DNA of 52,853 bases from Acidobacteriota bacterium (GTDB taxonomy: Bacteria; Acidobacteriota; Polarisedimenticolia; J045): NCBI GenBank assembly GCA_030949985.1, contig JAUZRX010000037.1, positions 1 through 52,853 on the forward strand. Direction: 5' to 3'. The position numbers were made by a program, and so were the translations under genes. The notes below the pieces were generated by a model. That model was not told the origin of the DNA and ran no database searches. It was given only the letters and a program-made list of their open reading frames with translations. Shown here in pieces: positions 1 through 8,760 of the stretch; the stretch's first letter is position 1, and each line of letters starts with the position of its first letter.

Positions 1-33
1 GTCAAGCCCCACGACCTGAAGAACGCTTTCTGA
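1..33 (+). CDS. 3' end of transposase-like gene, left copy (partial)
   Basis: The first ten codons of the window read VKPHDLKNAF followed by TGA. The gene at the right end of the window (minus strand) ends VKPHDLKKAF, and the DNA around both is nearly identical, so this is the last part of a second copy of the same gene, cut off by the window edge. The right copy shows 79 codons and resembles the C-terminus of DDE transposases, so this one is called a transposase end by homology to it. Nothing more can be read from ten codons. Confidence 0.55.
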   Translation, partial: VKPHDLKNAF

Positions 34-181
34 GCGCGCCCGGCCGGCCCGGCCGATGGATCCCGGGGCGCTCCCGCGCCCGGCGGCGCCGGGAGGGGGG
101 GCCTGCGGGCGCCGCCGGGCCGTCACCGGCGGGCGAGAGGGTGGGCTGCGGGGCTCACCGAACGCGCTCCGGGGGGCCGGC

Positions 182-213
182 GCCCGGCGGGAGGGGGCAC
201 CCCCCGGCCGGGC
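182..213. other. Strong GC hairpin inside the left repeat
   Basis: GCCCGG at 182-187 pairs with CCGGGC at 208-213, and the inner G-rich and C-rich arms around CAC extend the stem. The same 32 bases are unchanged in the right copy (52438-52469), although other parts of the repeat differ. It could be a transposase-binding subterminal structure, a terminator or a structured RNA. The sequence alone does not decide. Confidence 0.5.
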
Positions 214-251
214 AGCCAGGAACAACATTGTTCGCTCCACGGTGGGGGGGA

Positions 252-902
252 TCAGGGGGTTCCGGCGGAGGGGCAGAGGGAGGCCAGGGTGCATGCTTGG
301 CACCGAGGATGGCGAGCCGAACAGACCCGCCGGCCATGCCAGATCAGGCCATGGGAGGCAAAGGCCCATTCCTTTTTCGGCAGCAGGCGTGTCAGATCGT
401 CTTCGATACGCCGTGGGTCCTTCGCAGACGACAGGCCGAGGCGGCCGGCCAGGCGCGTGACGTGGGTGTCCACTGCCAGGGCCGGCTCCCCGAAGGCGCT
501 GGCCAGCACCACGTTGGCGGTCTTGCGGCCGACGCCCGGCAGGCGTTGCAGCTTTTCGCGGCTGCGGGGCACCCGGCCGCCGAACTCCTCGTCGAGCATC
601 CTCGCCGCACCGACGATCGAGCGCGCCTTGTTGCGGAACAGGCCGATGCGGGCGATCAGAGGCTCGACTTCCGCCGGCTCGGCGGCGGCCAGCTCGCGGG
701 GCGTGGGATAGCGCCGGAAGAGAGCCGGCGTGACCTGGTTGACTGCCTTGTCGGTGGTCTGGGCCGAGAGGATCGTCGCCACCAGGAGCTGGAAAGGATC
801 CCGGTGCTCGAGTTCGCACTCGGCGTCGGGGTAGAGCTTGCGCAGGCGCCGGATGATGGTCCGGGCACGCCGCTGGAGATCGTCGCTGATCCTGGTCGCC
901 AT
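252..902 (-). CDS. nth: Endonuclease III (DNA glycosylase / AP lyase)
   Basis: Base-excision-repair glycosylase that removes oxidised pyrimidines and cleaves the abasic site. The 216 residues match the usual family length. The helix-hairpin-helix LPGVGRKTAN at 121-130 contains the catalytic lysine K127, and the catalytic aspartate is D145 in VDTHV. The C-terminal [4Fe-4S] loop has exact C-X6-C-X2-C-X5-C spacing (C194, C201, C204, C210). The ATG at 902 is 39 bp from the divergent histidine-kinase start. A CATAAT element on the minus strand at 911-916 lies only 8 nt upstream of this ATG, so the transcript may be almost leaderless. The stop codon sits five bases inside the edge of the left insertion-sequence repeat, with no separate terminator visible. 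Confidence 0.96.
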   Translation of the reverse strand: MATRISDDLQRRARTIIRRLRKLYPDAECELEHRDPFQLLVATILSAQTTDKAVNQVTPALFRRYPTPRELAAAEPAEVEPLIARIGLFRNKARSIVGAARMLDEEFGGRVPRSREKLQRLPGVGRKTANVVLASAFGEPALAVDTHVTRLAGRLGLSSAKDPRRIEDDLTRLLPKKEWAFASHGLIWHGRRVCSARHPRCQACTLASLCPSAGTP

Positions 903-910
903 GGCCGGGG

Positions 911-916
911 ATTATG
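911..916 (-). promoter_or_regulatory. Putative -10 box of nth
   Basis: CATAAT on the minus strand ends 8 nt before the nth start codon. No matching -35 hexamer is evident. If used, transcription would start within about two to four bases of the ATG. The call rests on sequence likeness alone. Confidence 0.35.
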
Positions 917-941
917 CACGAGGGTGTGGCAGACTCGCCTC

Positions 942-2549
942 ATGGGCCTTCGCCTCCGCCTCGCCCTGGCGCTGGTCGCCATGACCTTGCTGCCGGTGGC
1001 CCTCGTCGCCTTCCTCGCCTGGCCGGAGCTGGACGCGGTGAGGAGCACCTTGCTCACCCGGGAGACCGAACGGGTGCGGCTGCTGCTCGAACGCGAGCTG
1101 AGCGGGACTTCCCTGCTCGCCGGTTCCCAGCGCCTGTGCGCTGAAATCGCCGGACTCGAACCACGCTACGCCGACGCCCTCAGCGGCAAGGCCACGGGCA
1201 TGCTGGCCCGGCGCCGCGCCGGGCGCCTGCGCCGCCGTCTCGACCCCCTGGCCCGGGGCGCGGGACTCGACGGCTGGGAGGTGGCCGCCGGCCGGCCCAC
1301 TCCTCCGAGCTGGCACTTCGACCCCGACAGCGACCGTCTGCGGGTGTCCTGGCGGAGGCGCTGCGGCGGATCGCCCTCGGCGCCACGCCTGCTGGTGGCC
1401 TGGCGACAGTGGTCACCATCGCAGTTGGCCGCCCAACTGCAGGCGGCCACCGGCCTGCCGGTGAAAGTCCGCGGACGCCTGCCGGGCCAGGGTGCGGTGC
1501 GCTCCCCGCCGGGATGGCTGGCCGTCACCCGAACGGGCCCCGGAGCCGGCAACGCCCTGGTGGTGGAGGTGGAAGTGGCCGCCACGGGCCGGGGACTGAT
1601 GGACGAACTGCTGCGCCGCCTGCTTGTCTCCGCCCTGCTCGCGGCGGGCATCGCCCTGCTCGCCGCCCTGGCCCTGGCAGCGTGGCTGGCCCGCCCCCTG
1701 CGGGAGTTGACCGTGGCGGTGGAGGCCGCGGCCGACGATCCGGGCCTGCCCCTGCCGCTGCCCGTCGCGGGTGGGGAGGCCGGCCGGCTGGCCCAGGCCG
1801 TCGAGCGCCTGCGGGGGGCCCTGCTGCGGGAAGAGCATCGCCGCAGCGCCGCCGAAAAGACCGCCGCCTGGCAGCAGGTGGCCCGGCGGCTGGCCCACGA
1901 GGTGCGCAACCCGCTGACGCCCATCCGCCTGGCGGTGGACAACCTGCGCCGGGCCGCCCGAAGGGGCGAAGGGGCCCTGGCCTCGGCGCTGGACGACGAG
2001 GCCCGGGCCATCGACCAGGAGGTCGGCCGTCTCGAGCGCCTGGTGCGGGAGTTCGCCGACTTCGCGCGCCTGCCCGAACCGAAGCTCCAAGCGACCGAGA
2101 TCGCCCCCCTGCTGCGCACGGCCCTCGGCGGGCAACTCCCCGGCGAGGGGACGGTCGAACTGGTGGTCGGCGGCGAGCCGGCGGCGTTGGCCGCCCGCGT
2201 AGCGGCGGACCCCGACCTGCTCTCCCTGGCCCTGGCCAACCTGGCCCGCAACGCCTGCCAGGCCATGGAAGGCCGGGGAGAGATCCGCGTCTGGGTGGAA
2301 CGCGACGGCGGCGAGCCGGGGGGACGGCTGCGCATCACCCTGACCGATACCGGACCGGGTCTTCCCGAGGCCGTGCGGGAAACGATCTTCGAGCCTTACG
2401 TCACCGGCCGCCCCGGTACGGGAACGGGCCTCGGCCTGGCTATCGTGCGTCAGGTGATCGCAGCCCACGGCGGGACCATCGAAGCGCGCGACGGCGGTCA
2501 GAGCGCCGGCGCCCGCTTCGTGATCGACCTGCCCCTCGCCAGCGGTTGA
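942..2549 (+). CDS. NtrY-like membrane sensor histidine kinase
   Basis: Sensor kinase of 535 residues. The frame is open from 141, but that stretch is antisense to nth; the ATG at 942 opens directly into a hydrophobic helix and is chosen as start. Order: membrane helix at about 5-26, periplasmic region to about residue 225, second membrane helix at about 228-250, HAMP-like linker (LARPLREL), HisKA with H319 in RRLAHEVRNPLTPIRL, then HATPase_c with N-box NACQAME, DTGPGLPE and GTGLGLAIV. NtrY/AtoS-type kinases carry this H-box and act on sigma-54 activators, and one lies 61 bp downstream. The signal sensed is unknown; the periplasmic part shows no domain I recognise. Confidence 0.9.
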   Translation: MGLRLRLALALVAMTLLPVALVAFLAWPELDAVRSTLLTRETERVRLLLERELSGTSLLAGSQRLCAEIAGLEPRYADALSGKATGMLARRRAGRLRRRLDPLARGAGLDGWEVAAGRPTPPSWHFDPDSDRLRVSWRRRCGGSPSAPRLLVAWRQWSPSQLAAQLQAATGLPVKVRGRLPGQGAVRSPPGWLAVTRTGPGAGNALVVEVEVAATGRGLMDELLRRLLVSALLAAGIALLAALALAAWLARPLRELTVAVEAAADDPGLPLPLPVAGGEAGRLAQAVERLRGALLREEHRRSAAEKTAAWQQVARRLAHEVRNPLTPIRLAVDNLRRAARRGEGALASALDDEARAIDQEVGRLERLVREFADFARLPEPKLQATEIAPLLRTALGGQLPGEGTVELVVGGEPAALAARVAADPDLLSLALANLARNACQAMEGRGEIRVWVERDGGEPGGRLRITLTDTGPGLPEAVRETIFEPYVTGRPGTGTGLGLAIVRQVIAAHGGTIEARDGGQSAGARFVIDLPLASG

Positions 2550-2610
2550 GAACGAAGATCCCACGGGCCCGCGTGCTACGCTGCCGGGAACCAGACCAAG
2601 GAACCAGCTG

Positions 2611-3963
2611 ATGTCGCGCATCCTGATCGCCGACGACGAGGCCAACCTGCGCACCACCCTGACGCGTACCCTGCGGCAGGAGGGCTACGCGGTCAGTGAG
2701 GCCCGGGATGGGGTGGAGGCCGTGTCGCTGCTGCGCCGGGGCGGCATCGACGCGGTGATTCTCGACCTTTCCATGCCGCGGCTCGACGGCTTCGGCGTGC
2801 TCGAAGCCCTGGCCGAAGAGGAGGGAGCACCGCCCGTGATCGTGTTGACGGCCCACGCGGGGCTGGACAACGCGGTGCGGGCGGTACAGGCGGGCGCCTG
2901 GGATTTTCTCGAAAAGCCGCCCTCGGCCGAAGCGATCCTGCTGCGCCTCCGGCGCGCCCTCGAAAGCGCCCGGGACCGGGCCGAACGCGAACCCCCGGCG
3001 GGCGCGCCGCCGATGGACGCCATCCTCGGCGACAGTCCGGCGGTCCAGGCGATGCGGAGAGCGATCGAGAAGATCGCCCGGCATGCGACGCGGGTCCTGG
3101 TGCTCGGAGAGAACGGCACGGGCAAGGAGCTGGTGGCCCGGGCGATCCATCGCCTCTCCCCCCGGGCCGGCGGACCGCTGGTGCGGGTCAACTGCGCCGC
3201 CGTGCCCGCCGAGCTGTTCGAGGCCGAACTCTTCGGTCACGTCAAGGGCGCCTTCACCGGAGCGGTGCAACACCGCCGGGGACGTTTCGAACGCGCCTCG
3301 GGAGGCACGCTCTTCCTAGACGAGATCGGGGAGATCCCCCTGCCGGCCCAGGCCAAGCTGCTGCGGGCCCTGGAGGAGGGCGAGATCGAGCGGGTGGGGG
3401 CCGAGAGCGCGGTCCACGTCGATGCCCGCATCGTCGCCGCCACCAACCGGGACCTGCCCGCACAGATCCGCCGGGGACGCTTCCGCCAGGACCTGTTCTA
3501 CCGCCTCGAGCAGTTCATCGTGGAAGTCCCCCCCCTGCGGGCCCGACGGGAAGACATCCCGCTGCTGGCCCGACACTTCCTCGAGCGGGCACGACGGGAA
3601 TGCGGGCGGGCGGCGCCCGTGACGCTCGGCGACGACGCCCTCGAGGTGCTCGGCGCCCAGAGCTGGCCCGGCAACGTGCGCCAACTACGCAACCTGATGG
3701 AACGGCTGGTGATCCTCGCCGAACGGGACGAGATCGACGCCGCCATGGTGCGCGCCCACCTGGGCCGCCAGACGACGGCCCCCGCCGCGGCCGTGGCGGC
3801 AGGAGGCCGACTGGGAGACGCGGTGGCCGCATTCGAGCGGGAGTTCATCGCCGCAGCCCTCGAGCGGCACGGCGGCAACATGAGCGCCACCGCACGCGAG
3901 CTGGGCCTCGAACGCAGCTCGCTCTACAAGAAAATGCGCACGCTGGGCATGGAGCGGGGATGA
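2611..3963 (+). CDS. NtrC/NtrX-family sigma-54 response regulator
   Basis: Transcription activator of 450 residues, the usual NtrC length. The receiver domain (1-120) has acidic pocket D8-D9, phospho-acceptor D52 (ILDLSMP) and the switch lysine in FLEKP. The AAA+ domain has Walker A GENGTGKE, the sigma-54 contact loop GAFTGA and Walker B GTLFLDEIGEI. The Fis-type helix-turn-helix is at the C-terminus (ATARELGLERSSLYKKM). Because GAFTGA is intact it should act on sigma-54 promoters. It lies 61 bp after the histidine kinase and is presumably its partner. The next gene begins one base after its stop, so the quinone-oxidoreductase homologue is probably co-transcribed. Confidence 0.95.
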   Translation: MSRILIADDEANLRTTLTRTLRQEGYAVSEARDGVEAVSLLRRGGIDAVILDLSMPRLDGFGVLEALAEEEGAPPVIVLTAHAGLDNAVRAVQAGAWDFLEKPPSAEAILLRLRRALESARDRAEREPPAGAPPMDAILGDSPAVQAMRRAIEKIARHATRVLVLGENGTGKELVARAIHRLSPRAGGPLVRVNCAAVPAELFEAELFGHVKGAFTGAVQHRRGRFERASGGTLFLDEIGEIPLPAQAKLLRALEEGEIERVGAESAVHVDARIVAATNRDLPAQIRRGRFRQDLFYRLEQFIVEVPPLRARREDIPLLARHFLERARRECGRAAPVTLGDDALEVLGAQSWPGNVRQLRNLMERLVILAERDEIDAAMVRAHLGRQTTAPAAAVAAGGRLGDAVAAFEREFIAAALERHGGNMSATARELGLERSSLYKKMRTLGMERG

Positions 3964-3964
3964 A

Positions 3965-5005
3965 ATGAAAGCGGAAGCCGCCAGCCGAGTCGTCGTCAGC
4001 CGGTATGGAGGTCCGGAGGTGATGCGCGTCGAGCGCTTTTCGCCCCAACCGCCGACCGGTGAGCAGGTGCTGATCGGCGTACGCGCCGTGGGCCTCAACT
4101 TCGCCGACGTCTTCTGTCGCCTGGGGCTCTACCAGGCAGCGCCCAGGCCCCCCTTTGCGCCGGGTTTCGAGGTGGCCGGAGAAGTTCTGGCCGTAGGCCG
4201 CGACGTGCACGACATCCGGCCCGGCGAGAAGGTGATGGCGGTCACCCGCTTCGGCGCCTACGCCTCGCACCTGCTGACGGAGCGCGCCTGGGTCCGCCGC
4301 CTGCCTCAGGCGTGGAGCTTCGAGCAGGGAGCGGCGTTTCCCGTGGCGACCCTCACGGCGTGGTACGGGCTGATGCGCCTCGGTCGCCTGGAGCGGGGCG
4401 AGACCGTGGTGATCACCGCCGCCGCGGGGGGTGTCGGCCAGGCCGCCTGCCGCCTGGCCCGGGCCCGGGGCGCACGGGTGATCGGTGCGGTGGGCAGCGG
4501 GGAAAAGCAAGCCGCCGCGCGGCAGGCGGGCGCGGAGGAGGTGCTGGTCTCGGCCGACTACCGCATCTGGCGGGCGGTGCGGAAGCTGACCGACAAACGC
4601 GGCCCCGACCTGATCTTCGACGCGGTGGGGGGACGCAGCCTGACCCGGGGGCTGGCCGCCCTTCCCCCGGAGGGGCGACTGGTGCTCTACGGCTTCGCCT
4701 CCATGACACCGGCGGGGCCGAAACGCTCCTGGCCCCGACTGACCTGGCGCTACCTGCGCACGGCGTCGATCTCGCCCTTCGACCTGGTGCAGCACAACCG
4801 CTCGGTGGCCGGCTTCAACCTGGTCCACCTCTGGCACAGGGCCGACCTCTTCGGCGCGGCCCTCGACGACCTGGACCGGCGGGGCCTGCTCGCCACCCTG
4901 ACCCCCCAGGTCACCGCCCGCTTTCCCCTCGAGGCCGCCGGCCAGGCCCTCGAACACCTCCGCCGCCGCGGCACCACGGGAAAGATCGTGCTGACGGTGG
5001 ACTGA
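3965..5005 (+). CDS. Zinc-independent MDR oxidoreductase, VAT-1/quinone reductase-like
   Basis: Medium-chain dehydrogenase/reductase of 346 residues. The N-terminal GroES-like domain has VGLNFADVFCRLGLY, typical of quinone oxidoreductases and VAT-1 homologues. The Rossmann domain carries AAAGGVGQAACRLARARGA for NADPH binding. No structural-zinc cysteine cluster is present, so an NADPH-dependent quinone or enone reductase is more likely than a zinc alcohol dehydrogenase. The ATG follows the regulator's TGA by one base, pointing to translational coupling. The substrate cannot be told from sequence. Confidence 0.88.
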   Translation: MKAEAASRVVVSRYGGPEVMRVERFSPQPPTGEQVLIGVRAVGLNFADVFCRLGLYQAAPRPPFAPGFEVAGEVLAVGRDVHDIRPGEKVMAVTRFGAYASHLLTERAWVRRLPQAWSFEQGAAFPVATLTAWYGLMRLGRLERGETVVITAAAGGVGQAACRLARARGARVIGAVGSGEKQAAARQAGAEEVLVSADYRIWRAVRKLTDKRGPDLIFDAVGGRSLTRGLAALPPEGRLVLYGFASMTPAGPKRSWPRLTWRYLRTASISPFDLVQHNRSVAGFNLVHLWHRADLFGAALDDLDRRGLLATLTPQVTARFPLEAAGQALEHLRRRGTTGKIVLTVD

Positions 5006-5040
5006 GCGCGCCGGGAGACCCACAGCCGGCGAAACCGTGT

Positions 5041-5067
5041 CCCCGGGGCCACAGCGTGGCCCGGGGG
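5041..5067. terminator. GC hairpin downstream of the MDR gene, possible terminator
   Basis: CCCCGGGGCCAC at 5041-5052 and GTGGCCCGGGGG at 5056-5067 form an imperfect stem with one mismatch or bulge around a three-base loop, 36 bases after the MDR stop. No T-run follows, so intrinsic termination is unproven. It lies in a 218 bp gap before a gene with its own strong ribosome-binding site. Confidence 0.4.
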
Positions 5068-5223
5068 CCACAGTGGCAGGGGCTGGCCTCGGTCCGCCAC
5101 ATTCCCCATAAGGCAAGCAACAGCAACTCTTTAGGAACCATGTGCCCCACCTCTGCCTCTCCGGCACGCCCTTCGCACAAGGAAGGGCCGCAACCCCCAC
5201 CACCATTCACAGGAGGCAGAGAC

Positions 5224-6084
5224 ATGAAGACCAGCGCCCTGAAGACCGCCGCCCTCGGCACCCTCGTGCTTTTCGCCGCAGCCTGCTCGGACGATCCTGC
5301 TCCGCCCATCCCCACGGTGACTCCCAGCGTGACCGCGGAGCCGCAGCCGAGCGTCACCCCCCTCCCCGCCACCTTCACCGAGCCCAGCCAGCCCCTGGTC
5401 GAGGACGAAAGCCCGCCGGAGGTCACCACCAGCGAGGCGGCCGTCGAGGACACCGCGGACGACGCGACCCCCTACGAGATCTACACGCGGGGACTGGCCC
5501 AGTGGAAGAGCGGCGAGTTGGAAGCCGCCGAAGCGAGCCTCGAGCAGGCCTGCTGGAAGATGGAAAACTTCGCTCGCGCCCGGGTGAACCTGGCCCGGGT
5601 CCGCCTCGAGCGCGGTGACCTCGACGGCGCCCGCGCGGCCATCGACGAGGCGCTCGGCATCGACGAAGACTTCGCCCCCACCTACAACGTGCTCGGCCGC
5701 ATCCTGCTCGCCGCCGGCGACCGGGACGCCGCCTTCGAGGCCTTTCGCCGCAGCGCCCGTCTCGACCCTTCCAATCCCTGGCCGCTGAACAACATGGGCT
5801 ACGCCCTGCTGGTGGCCGGGGACCCGGCGTCGGCCGCTGAATACCTCGAGCAGGCCCTCGAACGCGACGACCGGCTGGCGGTCGCCTGGAACAACCTGGC
5901 CCTGGTGCGCGAGCGACTCGGCGAGGGCTCCGCGGCGGCCGACGCCGCGGCACGGGCCTCGGCTCTCGACCCGCGTTACGCGCCCGTCGCCCAGCGCCTG
6001 GCGGCCCTGGCCGTGACAACCGCGCCTCGAGCGGTGACAATCGCGGCCCATGAAAACGCGATCGATGCAACTCACGGCCCTTGA
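5224..6084 (+). CDS. TPR-repeat lipoprotein
   Basis: Protein of 286 residues, probably outer-membrane anchored. The start is fixed by AGGAGG at 5211-5216, seven bases upstream of ATG. A signal peptide ends in the lipobox FAAAC, with lipidated C21. A Pro/Thr/Glu-rich linker follows (about 25-80), then tetratricopeptide repeats over about 85-265 with the Trp/Leu/Gly/Tyr/Ala/Pro spacing typical of TPRs (for example [16 protein letters not shown]). TPR lipoproteins act as protein scaffolds; no partner is indicated. Its 3' end overlaps the next gene by 35 nt. The final residues look like a run-through tail, so the functional protein may end near residue 260. Confidence 0.88.
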   Translation: MKTSALKTAALGTLVLFAAACSDDPAPPIPTVTPSVTAEPQPSVTPLPATFTEPSQPLVEDESPPEVTTSEAAVEDTADDATPYEIYTRGLAQWKSGELEAAEASLEQACWKMENFARARVNLARVRLERGDLDGARAAIDEALGIDEDFAPTYNVLGRILLAAGDRDAAFEAFRRSARLDPSNPWPLNNMGYALLVAGDPASAAEYLEQALERDDRLAVAWNNLALVRERLGEGSAAADAAARASALDPRYAPVAQRLAALAVTTAPRAVTIAAHENAIDATHGP

Positions 6085-6925
6085 GGGCAACACCCAGTGG
6101 CTCGACGGGGGCGCCATGTTCGGCAACTGCCCCCGGGCCCTGTGGGAACGCTGGACCCGGGTGGACGACCGGCACCGGATTCCCCTGGCCTGCCGCAGTC
6201 TGCTGATTCGAGAGGAGCAGGGGCGCACCCTGCTCCTCGAAGCAGGTATAGGCGCCTTCTTCGAACCCAAGCTGCGGGAGCGCTACGGAGTGAGGGAAGA
6301 CCGGCACGTGCTGCTCGACAGCCTGGCCCGCCAGGGCCTGTCCCACGAACAGATCGACGTGGTGGTGCTCAGTCACCTGCATTTCGATCACGTCGGCGGC
6401 CTGCTCTCGGCCTGGAGTCCCGACCGCGAAGGCGAACTGCTCTTCCCTCGCGCGCGCTTTCTCGTCGGTCGCCGCCAGTGGGAACGCGCCCGGGCGCCCC
6501 ACCCTCGCGATCGGGCCTCCTACCTGCCCCACCTCAACGCCCTGCTCGAGGCCTCCGGGCGCCTGGAACTGGTCGACGGTGAAACCTCTCCCACCCTGGG
6601 CGAGGGTTACCGTTTCCACTTTTCCGACGGCCACACCCCCGGCATGATGCTCACCGAGATCGACACTCCCCGCGGCCCGCTGGTCTTCGTCGCCGACCTG
6701 ATCCCCGGCCGCGCCTGGACCCACCTGCCGATCTCCATGGGCTATGACCGCTACCCCGAGCTGATCATCGACGAGAAGCGCGCCTTCCTCGAGCAGATGC
6801 TGGCCCGGGGCGGACGCTTCTTCTTCACCCACGACCCCGACTGCGCCTTCGCCCGCCTCGAACAGGACGAGAAGGGACGCTACGTGGCGGCACCCGAAGA
6901 TCCGGAAGCACAGGGCGATGGGTGA
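6050..6925 (+). CDS. MBL-fold metallo-hydrolase
   Basis: Metallo-beta-lactamase-fold hydrolase of 291 residues, or 286 if the ATG at 6065 is used. The metal motif HLHFDHVGG is intact; further ligands are likely the His in SDGHTPG, the Asp in VADLIPG and the His in FTHDPDC. No signal peptide is present, so it is probably cytoplasmic. The N-terminal pattern ([16 protein letters not shown]) belongs to a widespread unnamed subfamily. Neither candidate start has a good ribosome-binding site, and the MQLTALEGN start fits the subfamily better. It overlaps the TPR gene upstream and the Sua5/YciO gene downstream (8 nt), suggesting one operon. The substrate is unknown. Confidence 0.88.
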   Translation: MKTRSMQLTALEGNTQWLDGGAMFGNCPRALWERWTRVDDRHRIPLACRSLLIREEQGRTLLLEAGIGAFFEPKLRERYGVREDRHVLLDSLARQGLSHEQIDVVVLSHLHFDHVGGLLSAWSPDREGELLFPRARFLVGRRQWERARAPHPRDRASYLPHLNALLEASGRLELVDGETSPTLGEGYRFHFSDGHTPGMMLTEIDTPRGPLVFVADLIPGRAWTHLPISMGYDRYPELIIDEKRAFLEQMLARGGRFFFTHDPDCAFARLEQDEKGRYVAAPEDPEAQGDG

Positions 6926-7544
6926 GCGGCTGCGCATCCATCCCGTCACCCCCCAGCGCCGTTTCGTCGAGCGGGCGAGCCGGACCCTCGCCGACCACGG
7001 CGTGGTGATCCTGCCCACCGACACCACCTACGCCTTCACCGCCCGTCCCGGTTCCAAGGCGGCCCTCGAGAAGATCTCCCGCATCAAGCAATTCGACCCT
7101 GAGCGCAAACTCTTCAGCCTGATCGTCCCCGACCTCTCCGACGTCGCCCGCTACGCCCTGGTGACCAACCACAGCTACCGTATCCTGCGGCGCTTTCTGC
7201 CGGGGCCCTACACCTTCATCCTGCCTGCCAGTCGGGAAGTCCCCCGCATCCTGCTCTCGAAGCGCAAGACCATCGGCCTGCGCGTCCCCGATCACACCGT
7301 CTGCCGTGAAGTGGCCCGGGCGGCAGGTGGAGGCCTGCTGGCCACCTCGCTGCGGCTGCCGGGTGACGAGTACCCACTGATGGACCCCGACGAGATCGAC
7401 GCGCGCCTGCTGCGCCGGGTGGATCTCTTCCTCGACTGCGATTGGGGCGGCATCGAGCCCTCGACCCTGGTCGATCTCAGCGGCGAGGAGGGTCCGCAAC
7501 TGGTGCGTGAAGGCGCGGGAGACATCGCCGCGTTCAAGGACTGA
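6918..7544 (+). CDS. Sua5/YciO/YrdC family protein
   Basis: Protein of 208 residues of the threonylcarbamoyl-AMP synthase superfamily. Seen: [13 protein letters not shown], the lysine/arginine motif [22 protein letters not shown] and [10 protein letters not shown]. The length and the [10 protein letters not shown] form suit the YciO branch, which has RNA-binding surfaces like TsaC/Sua5 but a less certain role in the tRNA modification t6A. It begins 8 nt inside the MBL gene and its end overlaps the convergent amidohydrolase by 11 nt. Whether it makes t6A depends on whether another TsaC exists in the genome. Confidence 0.9.
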   Translation: MGERLRIHPVTPQRRFVERASRTLADHGVVILPTDTTYAFTARPGSKAALEKISRIKQFDPERKLFSLIVPDLSDVARYALVTNHSYRILRRFLPGPYTFILPASREVPRILLSKRKTIGLRVPDHTVCREVARAAGGGLLATSLRLPGDEYPLMDPDEIDARLLRRVDLFLDCDWGGIEPSTLVDLSGEEGPQLVREGAGDIAAFKD

Positions 7545-8760
7545 CCGCGCCCCCCGGCCGACCGGCGAGCCACAGCACTCCGCCCCCTCGCTCGATCCAC
7601 TCCCGCACCACCCCCGCCGCCGTGCGGGATCGGAACGCCTCGCCCTCCACCACCACGCAGTCGGCCCGACGTCCCACTTCGAGCGCTCCCCGTCCGCGTC
7701 CCCACCCCAGGGCCTCGGCCCCGGCCAGGGTGGCCCGGTAGTAGGCCTCCGCAGGATCCAACCTCGCGTGATGGCGGTGCACTTCCAGGGCCTCGCGCAT
7801 CACGTCGAGCAGGCTCAACCGGGGCCCCGCACCCACGTCGCTGGCCAGACACCAGCGCACCCCCCACCGGCGCAGGGCCTCGAGCGGCATCCGTCCGCTC
7901 CCCAGGGCCGCGTTCGAGGTGGGGCAGTGCACGATCCAACTCCGCCGTCGACGCAGCAACTCGAGTTCTCCGGGCTCGAGCCACACGCCGTGGGCCAGCA
8001 GCGAGCGGGGGGTGAGCAGGCCGCAGTCGTCGTAGAGGCGAGCGATGCTGCGAGAGTCGAAGCGCGCGGCCGCCCGGCGTACTTCCTCCCGGGTCTCGGC
8101 GATGTGGCTCAGCACCCAGCGCCGTCGTCGCCGCGCCAGCGCCCCCGCCTGGCGCAACAGCTTCTCCCCGCAGGAAAGCGCGTAGCGCGGCACCACCGCC
8201 GCCCCGGCCCCCAGCGCGACGTCGGCCTGCTCCAGCCGTCGCATCCACCACGCTGCCGTGTGACACAGGGCCGCGGGGGCTCCGTGCTCGATCAAAGGCG
8301 CTCCGGCCCGCAGGGCCAGCCCCCAGCGCCGCGCCGCCTCCAGCGCCAGGACCGGGCCGTGGGCGAAGGGCGCGGTGAAGACTCCCGCCCCGGCCGTGCC
8401 CGCCGCCACCAGCGCCCGGCAGAACGCCTCGCTCTCTGCCCGCGCCACGGTCTTCTCCCCGTGCCGTACCTCCGCCGGCAGCGCCCGGCGCTCGAGCCAG
8501 CGCTCGAGCGGCTCGTGATACCGGCCGGCGATGGAGAGTTGGGGCAGGTGCACGTGGGGATCCCAGAACGCCGCCGCCACCAGCGCCCGCGCCGAGCCGC
8601 CCGCCAGCGGCACCCGGACCCAGCGCCGACTCGCCGCCCCCGCGTGCACGATCCGCCCCCGACCGTCGAACACCAGCAATCCGTCCCGCCGGTAGGTCAC
8701 CCGCCCCCCCGGGTGGGCGGTGAGAATCCCTCCCCGCAGCGCTCGCAGGGGCCGGCTCAC
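7534..8760 (-). CDS. Amidohydrolase, guanine-deaminase-like
   Basis: Amidohydrolase-superfamily enzyme of 408 residues. The GTG at 8760 forms a GTGA overlap with the stop of the upstream FAD-oxidase gene and is preferred over the longer frame to 8883. Metal ligands: H69/H71 in DPHVHLPQ, His in LSHIAET, His in LLAHGVWL and Asp in ASDVGAG. HCPTSNAALGSG matches the PCPTSN-like segment of guanine deaminases and ATZ/TRZ enzymes. A cytoplasmic aminohydrolase converting guanine to xanthine is plausible, but other N-heterocycle substrates cannot be excluded. Its 3' end overlaps the convergent Sua5/YciO gene by 11 nt. Confidence 0.85.
   Translation of the reverse strand: MSRPLRALRGGILTAHPGGRVTYRRDGLLVFDGRGRIVHAGAASRRWVRVPLAGGSARALVAAAFWDPHVHLPQLSIAGRYHEPLERWLERRALPAEVRHGEKTVARAESEAFCRALVAAGTAGAGVFTAPFAHGPVLALEAARRWGLALRAGAPLIEHGAPAALCHTAAWWMRRLEQADVALGAGAAVVPRYALSCGEKLLRQAGALARRRRRWVLSHIAETREEVRRAAARFDSRSIARLYDDCGLLTPRSLLAHGVWLEPGELELLRRRRSWIVHCPTSNAALGSGRMPLEALRRWGVRWCLASDVGAGPRLSLLDVMREALEVHRHHARLDPAEAYYRATLAGAEALGWGRGRGALEVGRRADCVVVEGEAFRSRTAAGVVREWIERGGGVLWLAGRPGGAVSP

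Larger units (their letters stand above)
1..247 (+). repeat. Terminal inverted repeat, left copy (insertion-sequence end)
   Basis: Positions 1-247 match the reverse complement of 52403-52646 over their whole length, with roughly a dozen substitutions or single-base indels counted by eye (about 95% identity). The repeat contains the end of the transposase-like reading frame (1-33), then about 214 nt of non-coding, extremely GC-rich DNA. Similarity stops abruptly after CCACGGTGGGG at 237-247, five bases before the nth stop codon. A 14-base palindrome GAACAACATTGTTC lies at 220-233 and a long GC hairpin at 182-213. The sharp edge, the end palindrome and the adjoining transposase-like gene mark this as one end of a mobile element. 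Confidence 0.8.

Noticed and set aside
141-941. Open frame upstream of the first histidine kinase that would extend it to 802 residues
   Set aside because: It is antisense to nth, whose catalytic and Fe-S residues are intact, and the encoded sequence has no domain features.
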